NCBI GenBank assembly: GCA_963707145.1
Contig: CAVPOQ010000008.1
Span: 868,001-932,000 of the forward strand
Direction: 5' to 3'
Source: RPQJ01 sp963707145
GTDB taxonomy: Bacteria; Pseudomonadota; Gammaproteobacteria; Steroidobacterales; Steroidobacteraceae
DNA: 64,000 nucleotides
The stretch's first letter is position 1. Each line of letters starts with the position of its first letter. Below are positions 17,199 through 26,720 of this stretch, in pieces. The notes under the pieces are model-generated. The model was not told the DNA's origin, did no database searches, and saw nothing but the letters and a program-made list of their open reading frames with translations. Both the position numbers and the translations under genes were made by a program.

Positions 17199-17690
17199 TC
17201 AGCCCGCGAGTTTCGCCCGCAAGCGCTCGATGTCCGCGAGGTCTTGCGGCCGGCCTGCGGCGGCTTTCATCCGAATCAGGTGCTCGATTGAAGCGACGCG
17301 AACGTCGTGACCACCGAGGTTCATCACCGCGGCCGCGACCCAGAGTTCCTCGAACGGCACCTCGGGCGACAGCATGATGTCGACCGTCGGACGAGTGTTC
17401 GCGCTGTCCCAGAAGCTGAACACCTGCATGTTGCGCAGGGTCTGCCACTCGCGCCGCTGCTCCGGATCGGAAAGTGCGATCGGATCGACAGGCGCCAGCG
17501 GGCGGTAACCTGCCTCCGTGAGAGCCTGGACTGCAGACCGTGCGGAATCGGCCGACAGGTCGATGACGAGGTCGACGTCGGCAGTCAGGCGATCGAGCCC
17601 ATGCAGCACCAGCGCGAGCCCGCCGACGAGAACGAACCGAATCCTGGCGGCGGCGAGTATTGCGAAGAGGCCGATGAAATCGGTGGGCAT
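17199..17690 (-). CDS. Nucleotidyltransferase of the AbiEii/MNT-like superfamily
   Basis: A 163-residue protein with the polymerase-beta-type nucleotidyltransferase signature: FVLVGGLALVLHGLDRLTAD then VDLVIDL, giving the GG and D-x-D metal residues, and a third acid in TVDIMLSP. The C-terminal helix ends DVRVASIEHLIRMKAAAGRP then QDLADIERL, as in AbiEii-like and related antitoxin/toxin families. The first gene of a two-gene unit with the 64-residue protein. Function as a toxin, by nucleotidylating tRNA or protein, is possible but unproven. Confidence 0.8.
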   Translation of the reverse strand: MPTDFIGLFAILAAARIRFVLVGGLALVLHGLDRLTADVDLVIDLSADSARSAVQALTEAGYRPLAPVDPIALSDPEQRREWQTLRNMQVFSFWDSANTRPTVDIMLSPEVPFEELWVAAAVMNLGGHDVRVASIEHLIRMKAAAGRPQDLADIERLRAKLAG

Positions 17691-17769
17691 GGCTCATTGT
17701 CCCTTCCGACCTTTCGATATGCCAGATGTGCGGGTGGCACTCGCGCGCCAATTGCCGCCCAATGCTGGC

Positions 17770-18186
17770 TCAGCTCGCAGCGTCGCCACCGCGCGCGGGA
17801 GGCGGCGGCTCGTCGTCGCCACCCGGGGCGAGCTTCATCGCGGCCCAGCGCCGCAGCTCGCGCACTTTCCTGGGACCCGTGCCGGGCTGGCGGACCAGCG
17901 TCTCGATGCTGCGCATGACCGCGTCGATCTCGAGGTCGACTGCCCTGCCGTCCGCCTTCACGCCCCAGAGGTCGATGCGGCGCTCGCAGCGTTCACCGAA
18001 CCGCAGCACGGCATGGAACCACCGCGGCTGTCGCCAGTTCCCGAGCAGCAGGTCCATGCCCGCCGCCACGAGCGACACCGGGATGAGCGTGATGTCCAGC
18101 AGCGCTTCCGCGCCCAGCTTGACCTGAAACACCAGCACATCGCGCAGGAGTCTCAGGCGCGAGCCGCGATGGGGGCTGTCCGTCAT
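17770..18186 (-). CDS. Hypothetical protein with one hydrophobic segment (138 aa)
   Basis: The protein starts MTDSPHRGSRLRLLRDVLVF. A hydrophobic stretch at about residues 28-50 (LLDITLIPVSLVAAGMDLLL) is followed by a soluble part with FGERCERRIDLWGVKADGR and a Pro-rich, charged tail. I do not recognise a named family. It probably sits in or on the inner membrane. Confidence 0.6.
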   Translation of the reverse strand: MTDSPHRGSRLRLLRDVLVFQVKLGAEALLDITLIPVSLVAAGMDLLLGNWRQPRWFHAVLRFGERCERRIDLWGVKADGRAVDLEIDAVMRSIETLVRQPGTGPRKVRELRRWAAMKLAPGGDDEPPPPARGGDAAS

Positions 18187-18330
18187 GAGCGTCCTATGTT
18201 GTCAGGCTCATGCACCGAGCCTGGCCAACTCTATGCCAACCAGCGTGAATTGCAGCTCATTATGGCTTATGGACTGGGCCGAGGCGGCGCACCCATGCAG
18301 CGACCGGCGTGTGTGACGCCGACTGCTTCC

Positions 18331-21048
18331 CTACACCCGACTGCTCCGCGCGTGAGCCGCGAGTCGTGCGCGGACGATCCGTTCCGCCAGCTTGCGGACC
18401 TCGTCGAAGAGCAACACGCTCGACGCGATCAGCATCGCCAACGCCCAATCGGCGATCGCCAGGTCGACGGTGTCGAACAGGGCCTGCGCGGGCGCCCAAT
18501 GCACGACCACGAACTGCAGTCCGACCACACCGAGCAGGGCCAGCCACAGCCGCGGATTGTCGAAGAACTGCCGACCGAACGCACTGTCGTGTTCGGCGCG
18601 CGCATTGAAAATGTTGAAGAACTGGAACAGAACGAACGTCGTGAAGGCGAGCGTGACTGCATAGGCGTGCCCGCCGTCGCCGCGTGCGCCCCAGGCGTAC
18701 GCGGCAAGGGTGCCGACCGCCATGGTCAGGCCATAGAGCGCGAGGCGTGCCATGCGGCGGCTGGTGAGGATGCTCGCATCGGCGGAACGCGGCGGCTGGG
18801 TCATGATGCCGGGCCGCGCCGGCTCGACGCCCAGGGTCATGGCCGGCGGTCCGTCCATGATGATGTTGACCCAGAGGATCTGGATCGCGGTAAACGGTGT
18901 CGGCAGACCGAACAGCGGCGCACCGAGCACGGTGAGGATGGCGCCGATGTTCGTGGAGAGCTGGAAGCGCACGAATTTCACGATGTTGTCGTAGATCGTG
19001 CGTCCTTCCTTCACCGCATCGACCATCGTGGCGAAGTTGTCGTCGGCGAGCACCAGGGTGGCAGCCTCCTTGGTCACCTCGGTGCCGGTGAGGCCCATGG
19101 CGACGCCGATGTCGGCCGCCTTCAGCGCCGGCGCGTCGTTCACGCCGTCACCGGTCATCGCGACCACGTGCCCGCGCGACTTGAGGGCGTTGACGATCGC
19201 GAGCTTGTGCTCGGGCGAGACGCGGGCGAAGACGGCGGTGCATTCCAGCAGTTCGCCCAGCGCCGGGCCGGAGAGTCCCTCGATCTCGCGGCCCTCGCGC
19301 ACCGCGCCCTGCAGGCCCAGGTCACGGGCGATGGCCGCGGCGGTGCTGCGATGGTCGCCGGTGATCATCTTCACGTCGATGCCGGCGTTGCGGCAGGTCG
19401 CGATGGCGGAGCGCGCTTCCGGGCGCGGCGGGTCGATGAGGCCGACCAGTCCGACGAGCGTCAGTGCGTTCGCCCATGCCATCAGGTCGCCGGCCGGGTC
19501 GAATTCACCGGCAGGGATCGCTCGCCCGGCCAGTGCGAGCACACGCAATGCGTCGGTCGCGTAGGCGGTGTTGGTGTCGGCGAAGGCGACGCGCGCGGCC
19601 TCGTCGAGTGGCCGCTCGCCGTCATTGGTGATCCATCGGGTCGCGCGTGCGAGCAGCACGTCGGGCGCGCCCTTCAGCCACATGCGCACGACGTCGCCGT
19701 CGTGGTGGAAGGTGGCCATGAACTTGTGTGCCGAGTCAAAGGGGATCTCGGCGATGCGCGGACATTGATCCGCGACGGACTCGGCGTCGATGCCGCCTTT
19801 CGCAGCCAGTGCCAGCAGCGCACCCTCGGTGGGGTCGCCGATGAGTTGACCGTCGCGGATGCGGGAATCGGCGCACAGGGCCGCCGGCAGCAGCAGCGGC
19901 CGGAGGTCCGGTGTGTCTGCTCCGTCCTCGGCGCGGATGCGTCCGCGGCCGTCGTAGCCTTCGCCTTCGACGGCAAAGTGCCGGCCCAGCAACCACGCGC
20001 GGCGCGCCGTCATCCGGTTCATGGTCAGGGTGCCGGTCTTGTCCGAGCAGATCACGGTCGTGCAGCCGAGCGTCTCGACGGCGGCCAGCTTGCGCACGAT
20101 GGCACGGCGCCTCGCCATGCGATGCATGCCAAGTGCGAGGGTGACGGTGACGACGGCGGGCAGGCCCTCCGGGATGGCAGCCACCGCCAGTGCGATGGCC
20201 GTCATGGCGGTGTCCACCAGGTCGTCGCCGCGCGCAAGACCGAGCGCGAACATCAGTGCCACGACGGCGCCGGCAACGACGGCGAGCCGCGCGCCCAGGG
20301 CGTCGAGCTGGACCTTCAACGGCGTGGCGGATTCGGCGGTTTCCGCCAGCAGTCCGGCCAGCTTGCCCATCTCCGTGCGCATGCCGGTGGCGCAGACCAT
20401 GGCCTCGATGCGGCCGTGCGTCACCACCGTGTTCATGTAGACCATCGAGCGCCGCTCCGCGAGCGCCGACTGCACGGTTACGGCTGCCGGCGCTTTGCCG
20501 ACGGGATGAGACTCCCCGGTGAGGGTTGCCTCCGCCACCTCGGCGGCATGCGCGGACAGGACCCGCGCATCGGCCGGTATGCGGTCGCCGGCCTCCAGCA
20601 GCAGGAGGTCGCCGGGCACGAGTTGCTCCGCCGGCACGATCGTCGGCTCGTCGCTGCGACGCACGCGTGCGACGGGGGCGAGCATGCTCTTCAAGGCAGC
20701 CAGCGCTGCCTCGGCGCGATGCTCCTGGACGAACCCAAGCGTGGCGTTGAGCAACACCACGACAGTGATGACGATCGCGTCCTTGAGATCGCCGACCGTG
20801 CCGGCCAGCACGGCGGCGCCGATCAGCACGATGACGAGGAAATTCCTGAACTGGTCGAGGAACTTGCGCCACGCGGGGCGCGGCGGTCGTTCGGCGAGAC
20901 GGTTCGGCCCGCGCTCGGCCAGTCGCGCGGCGGCCTCCTCGTGGGTAAGGCCTTGCGCAGGATCGCTGCCAAGCTCGCTGGCCACCTGCGGAGTGGCCAT
21001 CGAGTGCCAGGGTAGGGCGGTCGCGGACTGGGAATGCGGCGCGTTCAT
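18331..21048 (-). CDS. Cation-transporting P-type ATPase (P2A, SERCA-like)
   Basis: A 905-residue pump with all family motifs in order: the N-terminal cation-ATPase domain (GLTHEEAAARLAERGPNRLA), the actuator TGES, PEGLPA in helix M4 (typical of P2A calcium-type pumps), phosphorylation site DKTGTLTMN, nucleotide-binding KGAPDVLLAR, hinge MTGDGVNDAPAL and six C-terminal helices. I prefer the Met at 21048 (MNAPHSQS) over one nine codons earlier. Calcium or manganese export is the usual role; the ion is not certain. Confidence 0.92.
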   Translation of the reverse strand: MNAPHSQSATALPWHSMATPQVASELGSDPAQGLTHEEAAARLAERGPNRLAERPPRPAWRKFLDQFRNFLVIVLIGAAVLAGTVGDLKDAIVITVVVLLNATLGFVQEHRAEAALAALKSMLAPVARVRRSDEPTIVPAEQLVPGDLLLLEAGDRIPADARVLSAHAAEVAEATLTGESHPVGKAPAAVTVQSALAERRSMVYMNTVVTHGRIEAMVCATGMRTEMGKLAGLLAETAESATPLKVQLDALGARLAVVAGAVVALMFALGLARGDDLVDTAMTAIALAVAAIPEGLPAVVTVTLALGMHRMARRRAIVRKLAAVETLGCTTVICSDKTGTLTMNRMTARRAWLLGRHFAVEGEGYDGRGRIRAEDGADTPDLRPLLLPAALCADSRIRDGQLIGDPTEGALLALAAKGGIDAESVADQCPRIAEIPFDSAHKFMATFHHDGDVVRMWLKGAPDVLLARATRWITNDGERPLDEAARVAFADTNTAYATDALRVLALAGRAIPAGEFDPAGDLMAWANALTLVGLVGLIDPPRPEARSAIATCRNAGIDVKMITGDHRSTAAAIARDLGLQGAVREGREIEGLSGPALGELLECTAVFARVSPEHKLAIVNALKSRGHVVAMTGDGVNDAPALKAADIGVAMGLTGTEVTKEAATLVLADDNFATMVDAVKEGRTIYDNIVKFVRFQLSTNIGAILTVLGAPLFGLPTPFTAIQILWVNIIMDGPPAMTLGVEPARPGIMTQPPRSADASILTSRRMARLALYGLTMAVGTLAAYAWGARGDGGHAYAVTLAFTTFVLFQFFNIFNARAEHDSAFGRQFFDNPRLWLALLGVVGLQFVVVHWAPAQALFDTVDLAIADWALAMLIASSVLLFDEVRKLAERIVRARLAAHARSSRV

Positions 21049-21243
21049 GGAGCAGGCAGGCGGAAGGGCCGGCACTCGATATCATGCCGGATCGGTGAGC
21101 AAGGAGCGGCACCGCGGGCATGGTCAGTCGGCTGGTCGCTCCCCGGCTCTACGACCAATGTCCAAGGGGACGGGCGACCGGCGCTTGCTAGATTCCCTCC
21201 CGGGCACGATCGCATCCCGACCGGCCCATCAGGGGAGAATCAC

Positions 21244-21570
21244 ATGGCAAACGCACCCGACATCGACTGGGACACGGTCATCGCCGACCCGCGCTTCCAG
21301 TCCCTGCACCGCCGCAAGCAGGGGTTCCTCACGAGACTCATGATCTTCTCGGTGGTCTTCTACTTCCTGCTGCCGATCGGCGCCGCCTACTTCCAGGACC
21401 TGTTCAAGATGAAGGTCTGGGGCGTCGTGAACTTCGGGCTGCTGTTCGCGCTCGGCCAGTTCGTGGTGGCGTGGCTGGTGGCGTTCTACTACTCGCGCCG
21501 TGCCAGCACCGAGTTCGACCGGGCCGCGGCCGAGATCGCCGCGAGCTACGAAAAGAAGGGGAGGGGCTGA
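21244..21570 (+). CDS. DUF485 small membrane protein, partner of the symporter
   Basis: A 108-residue protein with two transmembrane helices (LMIFSVVFYFLLPIGAAYF and VVNFGLLFALGQFVVAWLVA) and the conserved RRASTEFDRAA tail. DUF485 (YjcH-like) genes sit directly before acetate-type symporters. It ends 3 bp before the symporter start. A ribosome site, GGGGAGAA, precedes the ATG. Confidence 0.9.
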   Translation: MANAPDIDWDTVIADPRFQSLHRRKQGFLTRLMIFSVVFYFLLPIGAAYFQDLFKMKVWGVVNFGLLFALGQFVVAWLVAFYYSRRASTEFDRAAAEIAASYEKKGRG

Positions 21571-21573
21571 ACC

Positions 21574-23484
21574 ATGACGAGCCAACATCGCCGCTGGGCC
21601 GCACTTGGCCTCGGGGGACTCCTCGTCGTCGCGAGCGGCAGCGTGCTCGCCGCGGGAGCGGTGGCAGCCGAGTACCGCTGGCTGACGTTCGCCGTGTTCG
21701 CGGCGATCATCGGCTTGACCATGTACGTGACCTACCTCGCCGCGAAGCGCGTGAAGTCGGCCTCCGACTTCTACACCGCGGGCGGCGGCGTCACGGGCCT
21801 CCAGAACGGCTGGGCCATCGCGGGCGACTACCTGTCGGCCGCGTCGTTCCTCGGCATCGCCGGCCTGATCTCGCAGTACGGCTATGACGGCTTCATGTAC
21901 TCGGTGGGCTGGCTCGTCGCCTACATCACCGTGCTGCTGCTGATCGCCGAGCCCTGCCGCAACATCGGCAAGTACACGCTGCCCGACATCCTTGCCTACC
22001 GCAACAACCCCAAGGCGATGCGGATCGTCGGCGCGCTGTCGGTCATCACCGTCTCGACCTTCTACCTCACGGCACAGATGGTGGGCGGCGGCGTGCTCGT
22101 CAAGACGCTGATCGGCATCGACTACGAATACTCTGTGATCGCGGTGGGCGTGCTGATGCTGGCCTACGTGCTGTTCGGTGGCATGGTCGCCACCACGTGG
22201 GTGCAGATCATCAAGGCCATCCTGCTGGTGGCCGCGTCGCTGATCCTGGTGATGCTCGTGTGGACGCCCTACGGCTTCTCGCTGCCCGGCTTCCTCGGTG
22301 ACGTCGTCGCCGACCCGAAGGTGCAGGCGAGGGTGGCGACGCTGCTCGGCGACCCGGCGAAGAACATGACGGCGGCCGAGCTCGGCCAGCGCTTCCTGGA
22401 GCCCGGGCTCTACTTCAAGAATCCGATCGACCAGATCTCGCTCGGCATGGCGCTGGTGTTCGGCACCGCCGGTCTCCCGCACATCCTGATGCGCTTCTTC
22501 ACCGTGCCGACCGCCCAGCAGGCGCGCAAGTCGGTGGTGTGGGCCATGGCCATCATCGGCGGCTTCTACGTGCTGACGCTGTTCCTCGGCTTCGGCGCCG
22601 CGAAGCACGTCGGCCCGCAGGCGATCGCCGCGGTGGACGCCGGCGGCAACATGGCCGGACCGTTGCTCGCGCAGTACCTCGGCGGCGGACCGAACTCGTT
22701 CCTCGGCAACTTCATGCTGGCGTTCGTCTCGGCGGTGGCCTTCGCCACGATCGTCGCGGTGGTCGCGGGCCTGGTGCTCGCCGCGGCCTCGGCGATCGCG
22801 CACGACCTCTACGTCGGCGTGTACCACGGCGGCGACGTCGTCCCGCCGCAGCAGCAGGTGCGCGCCGCGCGCGTCGCCACGGTGCTGGTGGGGGCGCTGG
22901 CGATCACCATCGGCATCGCGGCCAAGGGGCAGAACGTCGCGCACCTCGTGGCACTCGCCTTCGCCGTGGCGGCGTCGGCGAATTTCCCCTGCGTCCTGCT
23001 GACGCTCTACTGGAAGCAGTGCAGCACCGGCGGCATCGTGCTCGGCATGATCGTGGGCACGCTGGTCGCGGTGGGCCTCACGCTCGTGTCGCCGAATGTG
23101 ACCTACCCGGTGGCGGTGCGCGAGGCGTCGCAGAAGGTGTTCGACGGCGAGGCTGCGAAGCGCGGCGCGATCGACGCGGCGCTCGCCTCGGGCGACGCCG
23201 AGGCGATGGCCAAGGCCAAGGTCGACCTCGCGGCACTCGACAAGGCCGTGCAGAAGGCCCGGGACGACGTCGCCAAGGTCGAGGGCAAGGACACCTCGAT
23301 CATGGGGCTCGTCAAGCCGATGTTCACGCTCAAGAACCCGGGCATCATCTCGATCCCGCTCGGGTTCCTCGCGGTGCTGCTCGGGTCGCTGCTGTTCCCG
23401 GACCGGCGCTCCCTGGCCATGTGGCCGGAGGTCTACGCCCGCCAGAACACCGGCATCCTCGTGTCAAAGGCCGCATCGCACTGA
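21574..23484 (+). CDS. Sodium:solute symporter, acetate/monocarboxylate type (ActP/VC2705-like)
   Basis: A 636-residue SSS-family transporter with about 13 helices. SADFYTAGG, then GDYLSAASFLGIAGLI and the sodium-site helices are typical of cation/acetate symporters. A hydrophilic, helical insert of about 65 residues (near 512-577, rich in Ala, Lys, Asp) lies between the last helices, longer than in E. coli ActP and typical of the VC2705 subfamily. It works with the DUF485 protein upstream; the DUF294 protein downstream may control it. Confidence 0.88.
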   Translation: MTSQHRRWAALGLGGLLVVASGSVLAAGAVAAEYRWLTFAVFAAIIGLTMYVTYLAAKRVKSASDFYTAGGGVTGLQNGWAIAGDYLSAASFLGIAGLISQYGYDGFMYSVGWLVAYITVLLLIAEPCRNIGKYTLPDILAYRNNPKAMRIVGALSVITVSTFYLTAQMVGGGVLVKTLIGIDYEYSVIAVGVLMLAYVLFGGMVATTWVQIIKAILLVAASLILVMLVWTPYGFSLPGFLGDVVADPKVQARVATLLGDPAKNMTAAELGQRFLEPGLYFKNPIDQISLGMALVFGTAGLPHILMRFFTVPTAQQARKSVVWAMAIIGGFYVLTLFLGFGAAKHVGPQAIAAVDAGGNMAGPLLAQYLGGGPNSFLGNFMLAFVSAVAFATIVAVVAGLVLAAASAIAHDLYVGVYHGGDVVPPQQQVRAARVATVLVGALAITIGIAAKGQNVAHLVALAFAVAASANFPCVLLTLYWKQCSTGGIVLGMIVGTLVAVGLTLVSPNVTYPVAVREASQKVFDGEAAKRGAIDAALASGDAEAMAKAKVDLAALDKAVQKARDDVAKVEGKDTSIMGLVKPMFTLKNPGIISIPLGFLAVLLGSLLFPDRRSLAMWPEVYARQNTGILVSKAASH

Positions 23485-23526
23485 GCGACGGTGCGTCGGT
23501 AGCAGGGCGGGTGTAGCGTTCGGTAC

Positions 23527-25446
23527 ATGGCTGCACCCGCCCTGATCGTCGAGTCCACGCTGCGCCTGCTGCGCGAGCATCCGCCCTTCTCGCGGATGGC
23601 GCGCAAGGACCTCGAGTTCATCGCCGAGCGCGCGCAGCTCGCCTACTTCCCGGTCGGCACCACGATCGTGGATCCCGCCGACGGCACGGCCCGCCACCTC
23701 TTCGTGATCCAGCGCGGCCACGTCCGCATGGCCAACCTCGCGGCCGCCGGGGACGACGAGGTGCGCGGCGCTGGCGAGTGCTTCCCGGTGGCCGCGCTCG
23801 CGGCCGGCTCCGCCGGCACCCGTCGCTTCGAGGCCACCGAGGACGTGTTCTGCTACAAGCTTTCGCGCGCCGACTTCGAGGCGCTGCGGCAGTCCTCGCG
23901 ACCCTTTGCCGAGTTCTGTACCGAGGCCCTCGCCGGCATCCTGCAGCAGTCGCTCGGCCAGCTGCGCCAGAACTTCTCGCAGCGCGCCGTCGAGCAGCGT
24001 TCGATGCTCGAGCCGTTGAGCTCGGTCGTGCGGCGTGCCCCGGTGTACTGCGACTCGAAGACGCCGATTCTCGAGGCCCTGCAGTCCATGCGCGCCGAGA
24101 AGACGCGCTCGATCGCGGTGGTGGACGAGTCGCAGCGTCCGGTCGGCATCTTCACGCTCACCGACCTGATGGAACGTGTCGTGCTGGCGGGGGTGGACAT
24201 CTCGACGCCGGTGTCCGGGGTGATGTCGCATTCGCCGGCGAGCATGGACGAGATGGCGACGGCGCAGGAGGCCCTCGCGCTGATGGCCGGACAGGGCTAC
24301 CACCAGCTCATGGTCACGCGCGAGGGGCGACTGGCGGGAGTCGTCTCCGAGCGCGACCTGTTCGCGCTGCAGCGCGTGACCATGCGCAACATCCTGCAGT
24401 CCATCCGGCTCGCGCGCGACGTGCCGTCGCTGCACGGCGTGTCGCGCGACATCGACGTGCTCGCCGACAATCTCGTCGCGCAGGGCGCTGCCGCTGAGCC
24501 GATCACCCACACCATCACCGGTCTCAACGACGCCCTGACCCACCGGCTGTTCGACCTGCTGCTGCCGCAGTTCGACCTCGAGGGCCTCGACTGGTGCTGG
24601 CTCGCGGTGGGCAGCGAGGGACGGCGCGAGCAGACCGTCGCCACCGACCAGGACAACGCGATCCTGTTTCGCTGTGCCGAGGCCGACGTGGCCGCGGTCC
24701 GCGAGCGGCTGCTGCCCTTCGCGCGTGCGGCGAACGCCGGACTCGCCGAGCTCGGCTTCCCGCTGTGCACGGGCAGGATCATGGCGTCCAATCCCCAGTG
24801 GTGCCTCGAGTGCTCGGAGTGGCGGGCGCACTTCGCCGCCTGGATCCGCGAGCCGACGCCGGAGGCGCTGCTCGGCGCCAACATCTTCTTCGACTTCCGG
24901 CCGCTGACCGGCAACCCCGCACTGGCCATGGAGTTGCGCGCCTGGCTCGCGAACATGGCCTCGGGCAGCCGGCTGTTCGTCCGCATGCTGGTCGCCAACG
25001 CGCTGCAGGCCGAGCCGCCGCTCGGCGTGATCCGCAAGTTCCGCACCGACGGCGGCGAGTACGCTGGCACCATCGACCTGAAGACCCAGGGCACGCGCAT
25101 CTTCGTGGACGCGGCCCGGGCCTTCGCGCTCGCACTCGGCATCCGCGAGACCAACACCGCGCAGCGCCTGCGGCTGGCGGGGCGACGCCTCGCCATCGAG
25201 GAGCGGCAGATGGACTCCACCGTGGAGGCGTACCACTACCTGCAGATGCTCCGGCTGCGGACGCAGCGCGGCGACTTCGAGCCCGAGCCGGCCAGCGTGC
25301 CGGATGCGGAGGGCGAACGGCCGGTCGCGGCGTTCAACCGCGTGGATCCCTACGCACTGAACGAGATCGACCAGCGCATGCTGAAGGAGTCGTTCCGCCA
25401 GGCACGCGCGCTGCAGCAGCAGCTCGAGCAGGCCTTCGGGCAGTAG
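23527..25446 (+). CDS. Cyclic-nucleotide-binding, CBS-pair and DUF294 nucleotidyltransferase-like protein
   Basis: A 639-residue regulatory protein. Residues about 20-135 form a cNMP-binding domain (HPPFSRMARKDLEF and GTTIVDPADG); about 160-290 a CBS pair (SVVRRAPVYC and SHSPASMDEMATAQEALALM); about 320-480 the DUF294 nucleotidyltransferase-like domain with GSEGRREQTVATDQDNA; the rest is the DUF294 C-terminal helical domain. Relatives sit next to symporter/DUF485 pairs and are thought to respond to ligands or modify protein. It lies 42 bp after the symporter. Confidence 0.9.
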   Translation: MAAPALIVESTLRLLREHPPFSRMARKDLEFIAERAQLAYFPVGTTIVDPADGTARHLFVIQRGHVRMANLAAAGDDEVRGAGECFPVAALAAGSAGTRRFEATEDVFCYKLSRADFEALRQSSRPFAEFCTEALAGILQQSLGQLRQNFSQRAVEQRSMLEPLSSVVRRAPVYCDSKTPILEALQSMRAEKTRSIAVVDESQRPVGIFTLTDLMERVVLAGVDISTPVSGVMSHSPASMDEMATAQEALALMAGQGYHQLMVTREGRLAGVVSERDLFALQRVTMRNILQSIRLARDVPSLHGVSRDIDVLADNLVAQGAAAEPITHTITGLNDALTHRLFDLLLPQFDLEGLDWCWLAVGSEGRREQTVATDQDNAILFRCAEADVAAVRERLLPFARAANAGLAELGFPLCTGRIMASNPQWCLECSEWRAHFAAWIREPTPEALLGANIFFDFRPLTGNPALAMELRAWLANMASGSRLFVRMLVANALQAEPPLGVIRKFRTDGGEYAGTIDLKTQGTRIFVDAARAFALALGIRETNTAQRLRLAGRRLAIEERQMDSTVEAYHYLQMLRLRTQRGDFEPEPASVPDAEGERPVAAFNRVDPYALNEIDQRMLKESFRQARALQQQLEQAFGQ

Positions 25447-25467
25447 GCGTCGGGCGGGACGCGCCGC

Positions 25468-26199
25468 ATGACGCTGCCATTCGTTGCCTCGCTGCGGCGC
25501 CGCCGCATCCGGCACGCGCTGCCGCCGGAGGTGCGCGCCCGGCTCGTGGCGCTCGACGTCCGGGCGCGCCAGCGCGCCGACGAGGACCGCGACCCGGCCA
25601 CCGGGCTGCTGTCGCTCGCACGGTTCGTCGCGATGGATCTCGAGACCACCGGCCCGGACATGCACGCGGACCGCATCATCTCCATCGGCGGCGTGGCGGT
25701 GACCGAGCGGGCCGTGCGGCACGCCGACGCATTCGAGATCGTGGTGCGGCAGGAGCGCGAGAGCGAGGTCGACAACATCCTCATCCACCAGATCGGCGGG
25801 CAGGAGCAGCGCGGGGGTGCCGATCCAGTGAGTGCCCTGCTGTCGTTCCTCGAATACCTCGATGGCTCGATTGCGGTCGCCTTTCGGGCCGAGTTCGACG
25901 CCACCGTGCTGAAGCGCGAGCTGCACGAGTGCCTCGGCATCACGGTGCCGCTGCGCTTCCTCGATCTTGCCGCGGTGCTGCCCGCGCTGTTTCCGGACAC
26001 GCCGAACGACACGCTCGACGAGTGGGCCCGGCACTTCGGTCTGCCGCCCATCGGCCGGCACCACGCAATCGCGGACGCCTACGCGGGCGGACAGTTGCTG
26101 CTGCTCGCCATCGAGCAGTCGCAGCGGCTGGGGCTCGTCACCGCCGGCGAGCTGATCGACATGGAGAAGGCGCAGCGCTGGCTCGGCCGGCGGCGCTAG
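25468..26199 (+). CDS. DnaQ-like 3'-5' exonuclease (DEDDh)
   Basis: A 243-residue exonuclease. The motifs are MDLETTGPD (Exo I, residue about 55), AFRAEFDATVLKREL (Exo II) and HHAIADAYA (Exo III, H and D). This is the epsilon-subunit fold often found downstream of the symporter/DUF294 cluster. It starts 21 bp after the DUF294 gene, so it shares that operon. It acts on DNA or RNA ends in the cytoplasm; the exact role is unknown. Confidence 0.88.
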   Translation: MTLPFVASLRRRRIRHALPPEVRARLVALDVRARQRADEDRDPATGLLSLARFVAMDLETTGPDMHADRIISIGGVAVTERAVRHADAFEIVVRQERESEVDNILIHQIGGQEQRGGADPVSALLSFLEYLDGSIAVAFRAEFDATVLKRELHECLGITVPLRFLDLAAVLPALFPDTPNDTLDEWARHFGLPPIGRHHAIADAYAGGQLLLLAIEQSQRLGLVTAGELIDMEKAQRWLGRRR

Positions 26200-26216
26200 C
26201 TCGCCGTGGGTCGACG

Positions 26217-26720
26217 CTAGGGAGTCGGCCCGTAGAGCCGGCCGGCGCCGGCGTAACCGCGCCGGAACACCTCGTCGTCGAGGCTCGCCACGCGCACGGC
26301 CCCGCCGCGCTGCGGGGCGTGCACGAAGCGATCGCCGCCGGCGTAGATGCCGACGTGGCTGATCTCGCGTCCCGAGAGCCGGAAGAACACGAGGTCACCA
26401 GGCCGCAGGTCGCGGCGCTCGACCGGCGTGGCGGCGGCGAACTGCTGCGCGGCCGTGCGCGGCACCGCAATGCCGACCTGCCGATAGGCGTAGGCCACGA
26501 GCCCGCTGCAGTCGAACGCGTCGGGGCCCGCGCCGCCGTAGCGGTACGGCGCGCCGATACGCGACTCCGCGATGCGCAGCACGGCCGTCCCGGCCTCCGC
26601 ACCTGGCGCAGTCGCCGGTCCGTCGCCCGGCTGGCCGCGCTGGAACGGCGCGCAGGCCGCGAGCAGCGCCAGCAGCGCCGAGGTGGCGAGGGCGCGCGCG
26701 AGCTGCGTCGCGGCGCTCAC
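26217..26720 (-). CDS. NlpC/P60-family lipoprotein, cell-wall peptidase
   Basis: A 167-residue lipoprotein. The GTG at 26720 opens a signal peptide with lipobox LLAAC, then an NlpC/P60 domain with the catalytic Cys in DAFDCSGLVAYAY, the His in REISHVGIYAGG and a third polar residue in RFVHAP. Such enzymes cut D-Glu-meso-DAP bonds in peptidoglycan. Its GTG overlaps the hrpB stop (GTGA), showing coupling. Confidence 0.9.
   Translation of the reverse strand: MSAATQLARALATSALLALLAACAPFQRGQPGDGPATAPGAEAGTAVLRIAESRIGAPYRYGGAGPDAFDCSGLVAYAYRQVGIAVPRTAAQQFAAATPVERRDLRPGDLVFFRLSGREISHVGIYAGGDRFVHAPQRGGAVRVASLDDEVFRRGYAGAGRLYGPTP

Noticed and set aside
18203..18223. 7-bp inverted repeat CAGGCTC/GAGCCTG after the P-type ATPase gene
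   Set aside because: Short stem without a T run; not convincing as a terminator or operator.
17518..21015. Plus-strand open frame of 1165 codons opposite the P-type ATPase
   Set aside because: His/Arg/Gln-rich composition with no domain; the opposite strand holds an unmistakable P-type ATPase, so this is a GC-rich shadow.
23464..26064. Minus-strand open frame of 866 codons
   Set aside because: Shadow of the DUF294 protein and exonuclease genes, His/Arg/Gln-rich without motifs.
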